NCBI RefSeq assembly: GCF_958979055.1
Contig: NC_084887.1
Location: forward strand, 33,644,620-33,708,619
DNA from: Alnus glutinosa
Taxonomy: Eukaryota > Streptophyta > Magnoliopsida > Fagales > Betulaceae
Direction of reading: 5' to 3'
Length of the DNA stretch: 64,000 nt
This document shows, piece by piece, positions 24,289-34,810 of this stretch. A program made the translations under genes and the position numbers. The notes below the pieces were generated by a model. That model worked only from the letters and a program-made list of their open reading frames with translations, did no database searches and was not told where the DNA came from. How positions within the stretch are numbered: position 1 is the stretch's first letter; each line of letters starts with the position of its first letter.

Positions 24289-26112
24289 ATAACACATCCC
24301 TAAAAAAATAAACATGGAGAAATGGAGGAGGAATGGAAAGAAATCTATCCCTCGTCCCTTTAAAAACCATTAGATGTTAGAAAAATCCTCACAAAGGAGG
24401 TGAAAGTGCCCTACTCTTAGAGAGGAAGTGGAGAGTCACTCTCCAGTAGAAGTTAGAACTCGAATTTTCCCAGTTGATATGTTTATTATTATCTTGTTTT
24501 GATTTACTTAACATATTTCTATTGTTTTATCTAGATTTGTTTCCAAGTTCAAATATTTCGTATGATTCCAAAAGTTTCACGAATTGAATAAATTTGATAT
24601 ATTCATGCTTATACAATAAGCATGGAAAAGTTGATCCGGTGGTTGCATGGGTTTGGAGTTTGCCATTCAAATGTAAGTTTACGAAGTGATCCTTCTCGTG
24701 GGTTAAAATGTCGATCCGGGTGTGATTATTAATAATATATGCATTTGCATAACGTGGTTATCACTTTTAATTTTTTTATCAGTTTCATATGATTATTATC
24801 TACATTCGTATGGTTATTATTCGTTATCCGCATATGAGGTAATAAGTGTTTTAGATTACTATATAAATCTATATATAAGATTAAATAATGCAGTTATTAC
24901 TATATGCAAGGTTAAATAAATTAAGATTTTATTTGTTACACAATTCACGATTATCGATAGTAGATGGTCACTGTCTCATAGAGTAACCGGAATTTAGATT
25001 ACTCAAAGAAAAGAAAAAAAATGTGTGAGGTATGACTTTGATAGGCCTTAAACTTATCAAATTCAAAATAATATCTTTTTAGTAAATTTAATTAAATATA
25101 TATTATATATAAAGAGAATACGGATACGGTCATTAATTTTATCCACACTCTTAAAAGTAATATCCACATATACAAATAATAATTATAATTTATTACGTAC
25201 CTTGAAGGGTTACCCATCATTTAAATAATAATAATAATAAAAAATAAATAAAAAATCGATGGAAAAGTATGTATGAAGTATGGCGTTGCATCCACTGCGC
25301 TGAGCCGCTGAGGCATGACGACAGCTTAACTTATCCATATAAAGGCATTCTAGCAAGATCATCGAACCATTGACCATACGAGGACCCAAACATTATTATC
25401 TCATGTCAGCTTTTCCCATTTGTTCACGTGGATTTAAACAAGATCACAGGGAATGACGTCATTCTGTACCAAAAGATAACAGTAAAATTAATGCGCTAAT
25501 TACGTACTTTTTCGAAAATAAAGTTTTGCTTATCACTAGAAATTGTTTTAATGCGCTATAAAGATTAAAATTATTTTTGTATTTTTAAAATTGTTTTATA
25601 TTAAAATTATAAGAAATGCTGAGGTGTACAGAGTGTACGCCCTGTATAATTTATTTTATTTGTTTAAAAATTAAAAATACAAGCAAGAGTGGGACAAGGG
25701 GTGTACAGGTCCTACAGGAGCATTTTTCTTAATTTATTTATTTTTTATTTTGAAAAAAAATAAAATATAAAAAAGTTTAATTTTTCTTGAAAAATATATT
25801 TTTGATATTTAAAACTGTAATACCAAGTATTAATGTTCTTATTGGTATTTTAGTTATTTATTGTGTCGAATTGAATTATTATCAATAATTATCAAAATTA
25901 ACATGTTAAATTACATATCTTATCATTTATAATAAAATTTAACTAAGATTTTTTATCATTCAAGTCATTAGATTGTAATTATACCATGAGAACATAAATA
26001 ATGCATATTATGTTTTTTAATATATTATATTATTTTAATTTTAATATCTTATATTAGTTTTTTTTTTTTTTAAGTACATCGTAGAAAAATGAAAAAAAAA
26101 AAAAAAAAAAAC

Positions 26113-26814
26113 TTATGGAATAAAGAACGTGGAAGGGGAGTCTTTTACAAAACAGGGAGGAAAAGATTTGGATAAAAGGAAAATGATGAAAATGCAGCCA
26201 GGATGATTTATAGTTGTAGCCCAATTTATCATATGGTGAGCACAGAAGTTTGCACTTCGGTTAACATGATTTGCTTTATAGCTAGCTGTTGGTGGGATGG
26301 TGGAGAGAACGTTGGAGATGGTGGAAGCAATTCTCCAATTTTTAGTAATTGCTGGATGTTGAAGTGCCAATGTGACACTGAGAGAATCACCTTTTAAGAT
26401 AAAAGAAGATAACCCTAATGAACTTGCCAAACGAGTAGCCAAAATAGCAACTGTAGCCTCACCATAAAGAGCAGAGTAGGGTGAGCTAATAAGGGAATTA
26501 CATTTGATAATAGAACCAGTAGAGTATCTGTGGACTGCAGTTTGAGCATAAAAATTACTTTTGATTGTTATATCATAGTTTATCTTGTAATAGGGAGGAG
26601 ATGAATTCTTCAAGACTTCAGGAGTTTTATCATATTTGGTTGTCCATGCAGAATAGTGCTCCAGAGCATTCTTATTAACAATAGTTGATATAAAAAGAGC
26701 ATTCGGGATAGTGTCATCATGATGAGCTTTGTTCATGGTAAACCTAAGGTAGTCACATGCAACAACAATAAAAATTTGAAATCTATGAATCTCCATTGGA
26801 GGTACGCCAAGCAT
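26113..26814 (-). mobile_element. L1-type LINE C-terminal fragment encoding an RNase H-like domain (233-aa open frame)
   Basis: An uninterrupted frame begins MLGVPPMEIHRFQIFIVVAC and includes YLRFTMNKAHHDD, characteristic of the region after the LINE reverse transcriptase. An RNase H-like domain follows: KINYD (first catalytic Asp), LYGEATVAILATRLA (Glu), SFILKGDSLSVTLALQHP (Asp), and ANHVNRSANFCAHHM. All expected acidic positions are present. The N-terminal endonuclease and RT are absent, so it is a 5'-truncated copy. A T-rich plus-strand tract near 26058 could be the poly(A) tail of the inserted strand. It has no start context that suggests a cellular gene. Confidence 0.7.
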
Positions 26815-26887
26815 ACGCTGTGGATATTTGATAATATCCTCTGAAATTATACAAAAATAACAGATATATGGAAATAAAATAAAATAA

Positions 26888-26889
<2 letters not shown>

Positions 26890-26931
<42 letters not shown>
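26890..26931. repeat. (TA)n microsatellite
   Basis: About 20 TA units directly abutting the left end of the Pack-MULE-like element; a shorter (TA)n abuts its right end at 27751-27762. Confidence 0.95.
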
Positions 26932-26935
<4 letters not shown>

Positions 26936-27750
26936 AGCCTCTCAAACTACTACCCTTTATCCGAATGGCCCTCAAACTGTCACGGCTTGTACTCTGGCTC
27001 CCAAACTATCAAAACCTTTAAAAAATGCCATTGTTGACAAAATATCCCCACAATCCTGCCAAATGTCATTTTTCAATTAAAAAAATCGAAAAAAATCAAT
27101 TTTTTTTTGTTTAAAAAAAACTATTTTTTAAATGATTATTTTTTTAAAAAATAAAAAATAAAAAATGTTTTTATTATTATTTTTTTAAAAAAATATTGTG
27201 ATCGATTGGAGGACGTACTGCTTATTTCCAACATCGTTGTTGGACACGATGTACGCCTGTAGCTCAGCAAACTTGTCCCCGCCTCTTTGAACGCGGACAT
27301 GGCTAATTTCCTATCATTCGATGTCCAGAATATTGATTTTTCGAAGTTTATGAATGATTCAAATCTGAATTTTGTTTTGTTGAAAACGACGAGCAAGTCT
27401 ATCATCATTGTGGGAGACCTCGATCGGTTTCTGAATGAGAAATTGACGGTGACCGGAGGGGTGTCGGGAAGATCGGGTCGCGGTTGAGAAATAACGTCAT
27501 CCCAAACACTCATATTTTTTTTTATTTAAAAACATAAAATTAAATTAAGAAATTAAATTTTTGTTTATTTGTTTTTTAATTTTTTGATTATTTTTTTAAT
27601 TAAAAATGATACGTGGCAGGAGTATTATGTAGATATTTTGTCAAAATTTGATTTTTTTCAAAGGTTTTGGTAGTTTGGGGGTCAGAATGCAAACTTTGAC
27701 AGTTTGAAAGACCATCCGGAGGAAGGATTGTAGTTTGAGGTTCTAAATTA
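26931..27750. mobile_element. Pack-MULE-like element carrying an AAA-ATPase gene fragment
   Basis: Long terminal inverted repeats of about 150 bp: left 26931-27083, right 27595-27750. Paired motifs, left versus reversed right, are AATTTAGCCTCTCAAACTAC/AATTTAGAACCTCAAACTAC, CCAAACTATCAAAACCTTT/CCAAACTACCAAAACCTTT and TTGACAAAATATC in both. The body is AT-rich and encloses a captured coding fragment at 27200-27490. Long inverted repeats around a host gene piece are the hallmark of Pack-MULEs. Both ends sit in (TA)n, so the 9-bp target duplication cannot be read. No transposase is present. Confidence 0.8.
27200..27490 (+). pseudogene. Captured BCS1-type AAA-ATPase fragment inside the Pack-MULE
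   Basis: From the ATG at 27299 the frame reads MANFLSFDVQNIDFSKFMND, then SNLNFVLLKTTSKSIIIVGD and LDRFLNEK. In plant BCS1-like ATPases this is the segment from just after Walker A (AAMA.FL.FDVYDIDLS) through Walker B (SIIVIEDLDR). The Walker B Glu is replaced by Gly (IIIVGDLDR). The Walker A GxxGxGKS is not recognisable upstream and the frame stops at 27487, so it cannot make an active ATPase. It covers a different part of the protein from the pseudogene at 5550-6250. Confidence 0.75.
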
Positions 27751-27954
27751 TATATATATAATATATGTTATTAAAACAGAATTTTGGATTTTTATTAATT
27801 TCTATATATTATTGATTATGACATAAAACTTCCCACAGAAAGTTCCCAAGCATTTAACATTGAGAGAGACGGACACAGAAGTCTTCGCACAGAAGGTTCC
27901 CAAGCACATCAAAACCCTCGAAGCCCCGCAAGTCCCTGTCTCCCTCACCACCAA

Positions 27955-29472
27955 ATGGCCAGTCACCACCACCACAGCCACCCTCCCCCCCAGACAACCA
28001 CCGCCTGTTGCTGCAACTTCTGCCACTGCTGCAGCCCACCACCACCACCCCATCTTTCCCCGCCATTACCAGACCCACTTCTCCAAGCCCTTGCTGCTCA
28101 CATTCTCCAATCTGTCCCACCAAGCCATCATCACGATCCCTATCCGCAATCTACGAAACTCGACACCCACAATCTTCGTACCCAAAGCCAATACCAACAC
28201 CAACACCACCAACGACGGTCTCAGAATCCACGCTTCCAAGAAATTCCAGGGACCCATTCTCTTCTCTCCTCTCTGATTCGCCGCATCGACGCTCTGGAGT
28301 CCTCTCTCCACCATCTTTCCGTTTATTCTTCTCCATCTTCGTATAAATGTCCTCCGTACTCTCTCAGAGACTTCGCCGCTCGTGTTATCCAAACCCATTT
28401 CCGTGCCTTCCTTGTTCGCAGATCAAGAACGCTTAGTTTGCTCAAAGACCTCGCTCTCGTCAAGTCCACTTTCAATTCTCTCAAATCCTCACTTTCCAGT
28501 GAAACCCGCTTCGATGTTGATGCACTTTCTCACAAAGTCATGGATTTGCTTCTTAGGCTTGACTCTATTCAGGTAAATCGTTCATGGGTATTTGTTATTT
28601 GTCCAAAATTTCTTCTCGTTTTTCTTCTATTTTTTTGCGTTTTTTTTTTTTGACTAAAATTTTAAGTTTGTGGGTTTTATTTGCAGGGTGGGGATCCAAT
28701 GATTAGGGATGGAAAAAGGTCTCTTAGCAGAGATTTGGGGCGGTTCTTGGAGTTTATAGATGAGGTTGCTGTGAAAAGGCATGGGCTTTCCCTCAAAACA
28801 GTGAAGAATGTGAGTTTTGGTCATCCAAATGTTAACAAATCTAGGGTTTTGGCAACTAAGATTAGAAGTTTGGGTGGGCAGAGGGAAATGTTAGAGAAAT
28901 TGAGGGCCAGAGTTGAAAATATTAGTGGGTTTTCGAGGGTGTGTCAAAATGATGAGGAAGATGTGGAGCTTGAGGGGTTCCAGCATGCCAGTGATAATGA
29001 TGAGGAAAACCCTAGAATTGTCATAAGTAGAAATACTGGGCAAATTAGAAATGGGGTTTTGGTGAAGAGGAATGAAGTTCAATCTAGGGTGAAGAAAAGT
29101 GTGAGTTTTGCAGAGAATGGGAATATGTTTAGGGTTTTTAGTAACAGCCATGACCATGAGCCAATTTCAAGTGGGGATGGTACTTGCTTGGATGAGAGTG
29201 TTTCCAGTGATGATCAGGGAGAGCTTGTGGATATTCTTTGCAGTGAAGCTGAAGAAGTTAAGGGCTTTCCTCAGGGGACTGAGGACGATGAGAAGGCACA
29301 CTGGGAGAATGGAGCATCACCGCAGACCAGTGATGGGGAAAGAAAATATGAAATTAGAGGGCATAATCAGGATCATAATAGGGGTTATGCATTCTCTGCC
29401 CCTTTGCCTGTGAGGATGGAGTCTCAAGCTGATTCGATGAAAAGGAGAAAGGCTCTGAAAATTGTGACATAA
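27955..29472 (+). CDS. BAG8: BAG family molecular chaperone regulator 8-like protein
   Basis: Exons 27955-28572 and 28687-29472 (phase 0 junction after LDSIQ) encode 467 aa. The His/Pro/Cys-rich N-terminus starts MASHHHHSHPPPQ. An IQ-type calmodulin-binding motif lies at about residues 140-157 (AARVIQTHFRAFLVRRS). It is followed by a BAG helical bundle at about 165-240 (LALVKSTFNSLKSSL, DALSHKVMDLLLRLDSI, RDLGRFLEFIDEVA). The C-terminal half is acidic and low-complexity. BAG domains bind the Hsp70 ATPase domain; plant members with an IQ motif next to BAG also bind calmodulin. The symbol rests on the IQ-BAG order and the N-terminus. The gene is head-to-head with the phosphorylase gene at 7 kb, and a Copia element sits 480 bp past the stop. 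Confidence 0.9.
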
Positions 29473-29952
29473 CAGGCAATCTACGGGGTCACGTATTTGT
29501 CCTGCATACTTTTGTGACAAGATATTTGTTGGTTTCTGTCTTCCACAATGTCATTCTAATTGTTACTTCAGATTAAAAATCCATTGTGAAAGGTGTGTTT
29601 GCGTTTGTAGCCTTCACTGTCCACTCTGAATAGGATTTTGACTTTTGAGATTGGTCAGTGCAACCTGAAAATTCAAATGTTGACTGATTGTTTAATTCAT
29701 TTCATTCACAACGCCATTGTTTGGAGTCATTTATGTTCTCCTCTTTTTATCTTTTTCTTTTTATTATTACAGTATTTTTAGCTCGTGTATGGATGTAAAG
29801 GAATAAAAGGTAAGTCTATGATTGTTTTTGGCCTGCCTCCATTACATTTAAGACATGGGGAGAACTGTAGACAGGGAGAGATAAAAGCCATATTTCATAT
29901 CTTTCTTCCGACCTCAAGTCTCTTCAAATTTATTTGTGGGAACTTCACTTAC
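29473..29952. other. 3' flank of the BAG8-like gene
   Basis: AT-rich, no coding signal. Probably 3' UTR and downstream DNA. It ends at the 5-bp target site CTTAC of the Copia insertion. Confidence 0.5.
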
Positions 29953-30198
29953 TATTACAATTATAGTCACGTGTTTTTTTGTTTGAACAGATTGTTATGT
30001 ACAGCTTGTATTTTGACAGCTTGTATTTTGACAGCTGGTAAAAGTTAGATATATAAATGTAATCTCAGTACTTGATCTAGTTAGTTAATACAAAGAGCGA
30101 GAATACTTTTCTCTCAAGCTTCCTTTTCTCTCTGTTATTGTTCTTCCCTTTTTCCTTCTCTGTTCCTCAATATCTTCACTACAATTCAGATTCTATCA
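29953..30198 (+). repeat. 5' LTR of the Copia element
   Basis: 246 bp, starting TATTACAATTATAG and ending GATTCTATCA. The 15-bp unit ACAGCTTGTATTTTG is present twice in tandem (30001-30015 and 30016-30030), but once in the 3' LTR. It contains a TATATAAAT-type box near 30049-30057 and a pyrimidine-rich downstream part. Confidence 0.95.
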
Positions 30199-30210
30199 TG
30201 GTATCAGAGC
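30199..30210 (+). promoter_or_regulatory. Primer-binding site (initiator tRNA-Met)
   Basis: TGGTATCAGAGC immediately after the 5' LTR, the standard Copia minus-strand priming site. Confidence 0.93.
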
Positions 30211-30303
30211 AAAATTAGTTGTTCTTTTTTCAATCAATCTGAATTAGGTCTCATTTCATTTCATCTCTTCTCATTTTTTTTTCTTCGATCAATTTTTTTT
30301 CTC

Positions 30304-33300
30304 ATGGAAGATCCGATCATCATCGACATGAGTGAATCCTTCATCAATCCCTACTATCTCCATCATGGAGATAGTCCGGGATCTGTTCTGGTTTCTCTTC
30401 CATTGGACGGAGACAATTATCATACATGGAGTCGATCTATGATCATGGCGCTCACGGCCAAAAATAAGCTTGGATTCGTAGATGGATCCATTACCAAACC
30501 AGCTCCTACTGCATCAACATATCTACCATGGATTCGGTGCAATACAATGGTATTATCTTGGATTATAAATTCAGTTTCCAAGGATATTGCCGCAAGTGTT
30601 ATCTACCTTAACACTGCAGAAGAGATCTGGCTTGATCTGAAAGAGAGATTTTCTCAGAAAAATGGACCAAGGATTTATCAAATTCAGAAGTCCATTTCCA
30701 CTCTGTCTCAAGAAAACCTAAGTGAAAGTGCTTACTACACCAAGCTGAAAGCTCTGTGGGAAGAGCTTAACAATTACCGTCCGATTTCTGCTTGTTCATG
30801 TGGCGCGCAAACATCTGCTCTTGAATACTTTCAACAGGAGTCTATTTTTCAATTTCTTATGGGGCTTAATGACAGTTATGCGCATATACGAGGTCAGATT
30901 CTTCTTATTGATCCTCTGCCACCTATCAACAAAGTTTTCTCTCTTCTTTTGCAAGAGGAACGACAGAGGGAAATTTCCTCTACTGAGGATATCCTTCATC
31001 ACAATACTGCTGCCTTGGCTGGAAAGGCTATTTTCACCACTCCGAATCGTTTTGGTAAGTCGGCTATGCGCAAAGATCGACCAACCTGTACTCACTGTGG
31101 CATCCTAGGCCACACTGTGGAAAAGTGCTACAAGTTACATGGATTTCCACCAGGTTTCAAATTCACCAAAACCAAGACATCTCAGCAATATAATCCATCT
31201 GATCATTCGGCCAACCAAGTTCAAGAGTATGAGTATCCTCCATCTTTCACTCCACAATTTCCTTTTACCCAAGAACAGTGTCAAAAACTTCTCACTTTGA
31301 TCAATCCTTCCGCCTCTGCCTCTAACACTGTCTCTGGTCATCAAGTTTGCGCATCACCTGCCAATCAGGATCATCTTTTCTCAAAGATGACAGGTACTCA
31401 TGTTATTAATTCAGTTCCTATTTTGAATACTAAACATTCGGTTTTCTATTCATCCCACACTTTCAAAGTTGCCTCTGAAAATGTTCAAAAGAATTCCTGG
31501 ATCATAGATACAGGAGCCACCGATCACATGTGCAATTCTATTTCATGTTTTACCACTTTTTCTGTTGTTAAATCTAGGTATGTTAAGCTTCCTAATGGTC
31601 ACCTAGCTTTGATTACTCATATTGGTACTGTTCGGCTTTCCCAAAATTTAACTATTCATAATGTTCTTTGTGTTCCATCCTTCTCCTTTAATCTCATTTC
31701 AGTAAGTAAACTCATTTTAAACATTCACTGTTGTATCATCTTTTTTGGCTCTTATTGTTTCATGCAGAATCTGTCCCATTGGAAGACGATTGGAGTGGGT
31801 GAAGAACGAAGTGGCCTCTACTATTTTCTGCAAGTATCAGGGAAACCTTCTTTTGTTCCACAGTCTCATGTTGCTTTCAATAATGTCTTAGATTCAGTTG
31901 TTTCTGTAAATTCCATAAGAACTGTTTCTGATGATGTATGGCATTACCGGTTAGGTCATGTGTCTTTCTCTCGAATGCATCTTTTGCATCAGTACATTCC
32001 TGCAATGGTTGTTAATAAAAATAAAGTTTGCACAATTTGTCCTCTTGCTAAGCAAAGAAAATTACCTTTTGATCTCAGCACTTCACATGCTGTTTCTCCT
32101 TTTGATCTTATTCATTGTGACTTATGGGGACCATTTTCTGTTAAATCTAATACTGGTTGCTCATATTTTCTTACCATAGTAGATGATCACAGCCGCTATA
32201 CTTGGGTTTATCTCATGCATCATAAGTCTCAAACTCGTGGTCTTATCATTTCTTTTTTTCATCTTGATGAAACACAATTTCATTCCAAAATAAAGTGTCT
32301 TCGAAGTGATAATGGATCTGAATTTTGCATGCCTGATTTTTTTGCTTCCAAAGGAACCCTTCATCATCTTAGTTGTGTTGAGACTCCTCAACAAAATGCC
32401 ATTGTTGAGAGAAAGCATCAACATTTGCTTAATGTAGCTAGATCCCTTCGTTTTCAATCCCATCTTCCTCTCTTTTTCTGGGGAGAATGTGTCCTCACTG
32501 CTACTCACATTATAAATCGCCTTCCTACTCCTTTTTTATCCAACAAATCTCCTTTTGAAATTCTTTTTTCCAAACCTCCTTCCTTTTCTCATCTTCGTGT
32601 TTTCGGATGCTTATGTTATGCTTCCACTCTTCTTCGTTCTAGGACAAAATTTGATTCTAGAGCAAAGCCTTATGTGTTTGTTGGATATCCTATTGGTATG
32701 AAAGGTTATACTCTCTATGATCTTCACACCAAATCACTTGTTATCTCTCGACATGTTATATTTCATGAACATATTTTTCCTTTTGCTTCTAATTTCATTT
32801 CTACTTCAGATGGTCATCTTGTTTTACCTCACCCCATTCCTGATCCAGCTCCTGCCTCTATACCCGAACCTTCATCTCCCTTACCAAATTCTCATCCTAT
32901 TCCTGATTCAGCTCCTGTCCCTATACCCGAACCTCCATCTCCCTTACCAAATTCTGTTCCCATCCTGAATCCTACATCTTTTTCTGACTCTATTCATCAT
33001 TCAGATATTTCCAATTCTCAATTTCAACTTTCTCCTGATGTTCATCCACCTATTCCTCCTCTTAGAAAATCATCTCGCACCAAACAGCCTCCACGATACT
33101 TGCAAGATTTTCATTGTCAATTGGTGACTTCTTCTACCTCACTCTCATCTACTCCTCAGGACAGGACAGCATGCTCATCGGGTATTTCTTATCCTCTTTC
33201 CTCTTTTCTTAGTTATAATAAACTCTCTTCTACTCATCGTCATTTTTGTCTTTCGGTTTCATCTAATGTTGAACCAAAATTTTTTCATCAAGCCATCAAG

Positions 33301-34803
33301 CATGCTCATTGGCGAGATGCTATGGATGCTGAGATTACAGCCCTTGAGCTTAATAATACATGGGTTTTAGTTGATCTTCCTCCTCATAAGCACCCTATTG
33401 GTTGTAAGTGGGTGTATAAGATTAAATACAAGTCGGATGGTAGTATTGAAAGATACAAAGCTCGTTTAGTAGCTAAAGGATATAATCAATGTGAAGGGAT
33501 TGATTACCTTGAAACGTTTTCTCCGGTCGCTAAGATTACTACTGTTAGAATTTTTCTTACTCTTGCTGCAGCTCATAATTGGCATCTTCACCAATTAGAT
33601 GTCAATAATGCCTTTTTACATGGAGATTTACATGAGGAAGTCTACATGACTTTACCTCCCGGTTTTGCTAGCAAGGGGGAGTCTCGGGTTTGTAAGTTGA
33701 CTAAATCTTTATATGGCTTAAAGCAGGCTTCTCGTCAGTGGTTTTCCAAATTCTCCACTACTTTACTTGATCATGGATTTATCCAATCTAAGTCTGATTA
33801 CTCATTGTTCACAAGGATGCAGGGATCTACTTATATGGCTTTGTTAGTATATGTAGATGATATTTTGCTGGCCAGCAATGATGCTGCTGCTATAACTGAT
33901 TTCACTTCCTTTTTGAACTCCAAATTTCGCCTCAAGGATTTGGGTCCTGCAAAATTCTTTCTTGGTTTGGAAGTAGCTCGTAGCAAACAGGGTATTTCTT
34001 TATCCCAACGGAAGTATGCCTTGGAGCTAATTCAAGATGCTGGACTATTGGCAGCAAAGCCTATTCTGTTTCCTATGGATTCTACTCACAAATTGTCTCG
34101 AGATGATGGTTCTCTTTTGGCAGATCCTACTTCATATCGTCGGTTAATTGGTAGACTCTTATACTTAACCATAACCAGACCTGATATTACTTATTCAGTC
34201 CAAGTTCTGAGCCAGTTTATGAGCACTCCCCGTCAACCTCATCTTGATGCAGCAACTCGCATCCTTCGGTATCTTAAAAATGCTCCTGGTCAGGGTTTAT
34301 TCTACCCGGTTGCTTGTAATTTGCAGCTTAAAGCATTTTGTGACAGTGATTGGGCCGGTTGCATAGACAGTCGGAAGTCTACTACTGGATTTTGTATATT
34401 TCTTGGTGATTCACTTGTCTCATGGAAATCCAAGAAACAATCTACTGTCTCTCGGTCTTCTGCTGAAGCTGAATACCGTAGTATGTCGTCTACTTCTTGT
34501 GAGCTTGTTTGGATCCTTTCTTTGCTACGTGATCTTACTGTTTCTCATTCTCAGCCTGCCTTGATGTTTTGTGACAGTTCTACTGCTCTTCACATTGCAG
34601 CAAATCCGGTCTTCCACGAACGCACAAAACATATTGATATAGATTGTCATCTGGTTCGTGAGCACATTCAGAATGGTATCATTCGCACGATGCATGTTAA
34701 TAGTCACAATCAGCTTGCAGATGTGTTTACAAAGGCTCTTGGCTGTCCTTTATTTACTTCTTTAATTTCCAAGATGAATGTTCTTAATATACATTCCTCT
34801 TGA
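30304..34803 (+). CDS. Copia Gag-Pol polyprotein, 1499 aa, uninterrupted
   Basis: A single frame with all expected domains in Copia order. These are Gag (DGDNYHTWSRSMIMAL near residue 40) and a CCHC zinc knuckle (CTHCGILGHTVEKC, about 262). The aspartic protease has the DTGATDHM active site (about 402). The GAG-pre-integrase zinc motif starts at about 546 (WHYRLGHVS). The integrase carries its D-D-E residues in HCDLWGP (about 604), RSDNGSEF (667) and VERKH (701). Reverse transcriptase has YVDDILLA (about 1182), and RNase H has FCDSDWAG (about 1346) and the HIDIDCH region. No stops or frameshifts. The protein would copy and integrate the element. Placement of integrase before RT separates it from Gypsy elements. 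The short Ser/Pro-rich spacer (about 855-910) contains a duplicated PIPEP repeat. Confidence 0.97.
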   Translation: MEDPIIIDMSESFINPYYLHHGDSPGSVLVSLPLDGDNYHTWSRSMIMALTAKNKLGFVDGSITKPAPTASTYLPWIRCNTMVLSWIINSVSKDIAASVIYLNTAEEIWLDLKERFSQKNGPRIYQIQKSISTLSQENLSESAYYTKLKALWEELNNYRPISACSCGAQTSALEYFQQESIFQFLMGLNDSYAHIRGQILLIDPLPPINKVFSLLLQEERQREISSTEDILHHNTAALAGKAIFTTPNRFGKSAMRKDRPTCTHCGILGHTVEKCYKLHGFPPGFKFTKTKTSQQYNPSDHSANQVQEYEYPPSFTPQFPFTQEQCQKLLTLINPSASASNTVSGHQVCASPANQDHLFSKMTGTHVINSVPILNTKHSVFYSSHTFKVASENVQKNSWIIDTGATDHMCNSISCFTTFSVVKSRYVKLPNGHLALITHIGTVRLSQNLTIHNVLCVPSFSFNLISVSKLILNIHCCIIFFGSYCFMQNLSHWKTIGVGEERSGLYYFLQVSGKPSFVPQSHVAFNNVLDSVVSVNSIRTVSDDVWHYRLGHVSFSRMHLLHQYIPAMVVNKNKVCTICPLAKQRKLPFDLSTSHAVSPFDLIHCDLWGPFSVKSNTGCSYFLTIVDDHSRYTWVYLMHHKSQTRGLIISFFHLDETQFHSKIKCLRSDNGSEFCMPDFFASKGTLHHLSCVETPQQNAIVERKHQHLLNVARSLRFQSHLPLFFWGECVLTATHIINRLPTPFLSNKSPFEILFSKPPSFSHLRVFGCLCYASTLLRSRTKFDSRAKPYVFVGYPIGMKGYTLYDLHTKSLVISRHVIFHEHIFPFASNFISTSDGHLVLPHPIPDPAPASIPEPSSPLPNSHPIPDSAPVPIPEPPSPLPNSVPILNPTSFSDSIHHSDISNSQFQLSPDVHPPIPPLRKSSRTKQPPRYLQDFHCQLVTSSTSLSSTPQDRTACSSGISYPLSSFLSYNKLSSTHRHFCLSVSSNVEPKFFHQAIKHAHWRDAMDAEITALELNNTWVLVDLPPHKHPIGCKWVYKIKYKSDGSIERYKARLVAKGYNQCEGIDYLETFSPVAKITTVRIFLTLAAAHNWHLHQLDVNNAFLHGDLHEEVYMTLPPGFASKGESRVCKLTKSLYGLKQASRQWFSKFSTTLLDHGFIQSKSDYSLFTRMQGSTYMALLVYVDDILLASNDAAAITDFTSFLNSKFRLKDLGPAKFFLGLEVARSKQGISLSQRKYALELIQDAGLLAAKPILFPMDSTHKLSRDDGSLLADPTSYRRLIGRLLYLTITRPDITYSVQVLSQFMSTPRQPHLDAATRILRYLKNAPGQGLFYPVACNLQLKAFCDSDWAGCIDSRKSTTGFCIFLGDSLVSWKSKKQSTVSRSSAEAEYRSMSSTSCELVWILSLLRDLTVSHSQPALMFCDSSTALHIAANPVFHERTKHIDIDCHLVREHIQNGIIRTMHVNSHNQLADVFTKALGCPLFTSLISKMNVLNIHSS

Positions 34804-34810
34804 GGGGGAG

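Larger units (their letters stand above)
22906..26112. other. Gene-poor, AT-rich intergenic stretch
   Basis: No supported gene. Contents seen: a G/A-rich and GC-richer patch around 23760-24060 of unknown origin, a (GA)n run at 24060-24077, a palindromic MITE at 24134-24288 and long AT-rich tracts. A possible degenerate inverted-repeat element lies near 25608-25735, with AAGAAATGCT and AGCATTTTTCTT ends. Poly(T) and poly(A) runs lie at about 26058-26071 and 26092-26110. Confidence 0.4.

Noticed and set aside
25608..25735. Possible MITE with AAGAAATGCT/AGCATTTTTCTT ends and GTGTACAG repeats
   Set aside because: Inverted ends are short and no target duplication is readable in the AT-rich flanks; mentioned only in the region note.
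27955..28400. Overlapping frames on both strands (e.g. minus 28066-28398)
   Set aside because: Shadows of the biased His/Pro/Ser-rich first exon of the BAG8-like gene.
30796..32968. Several short frames on both strands inside the Copia element
   Set aside because: All overlap the continuous Gag-Pol frame in other frames and resemble nothing.
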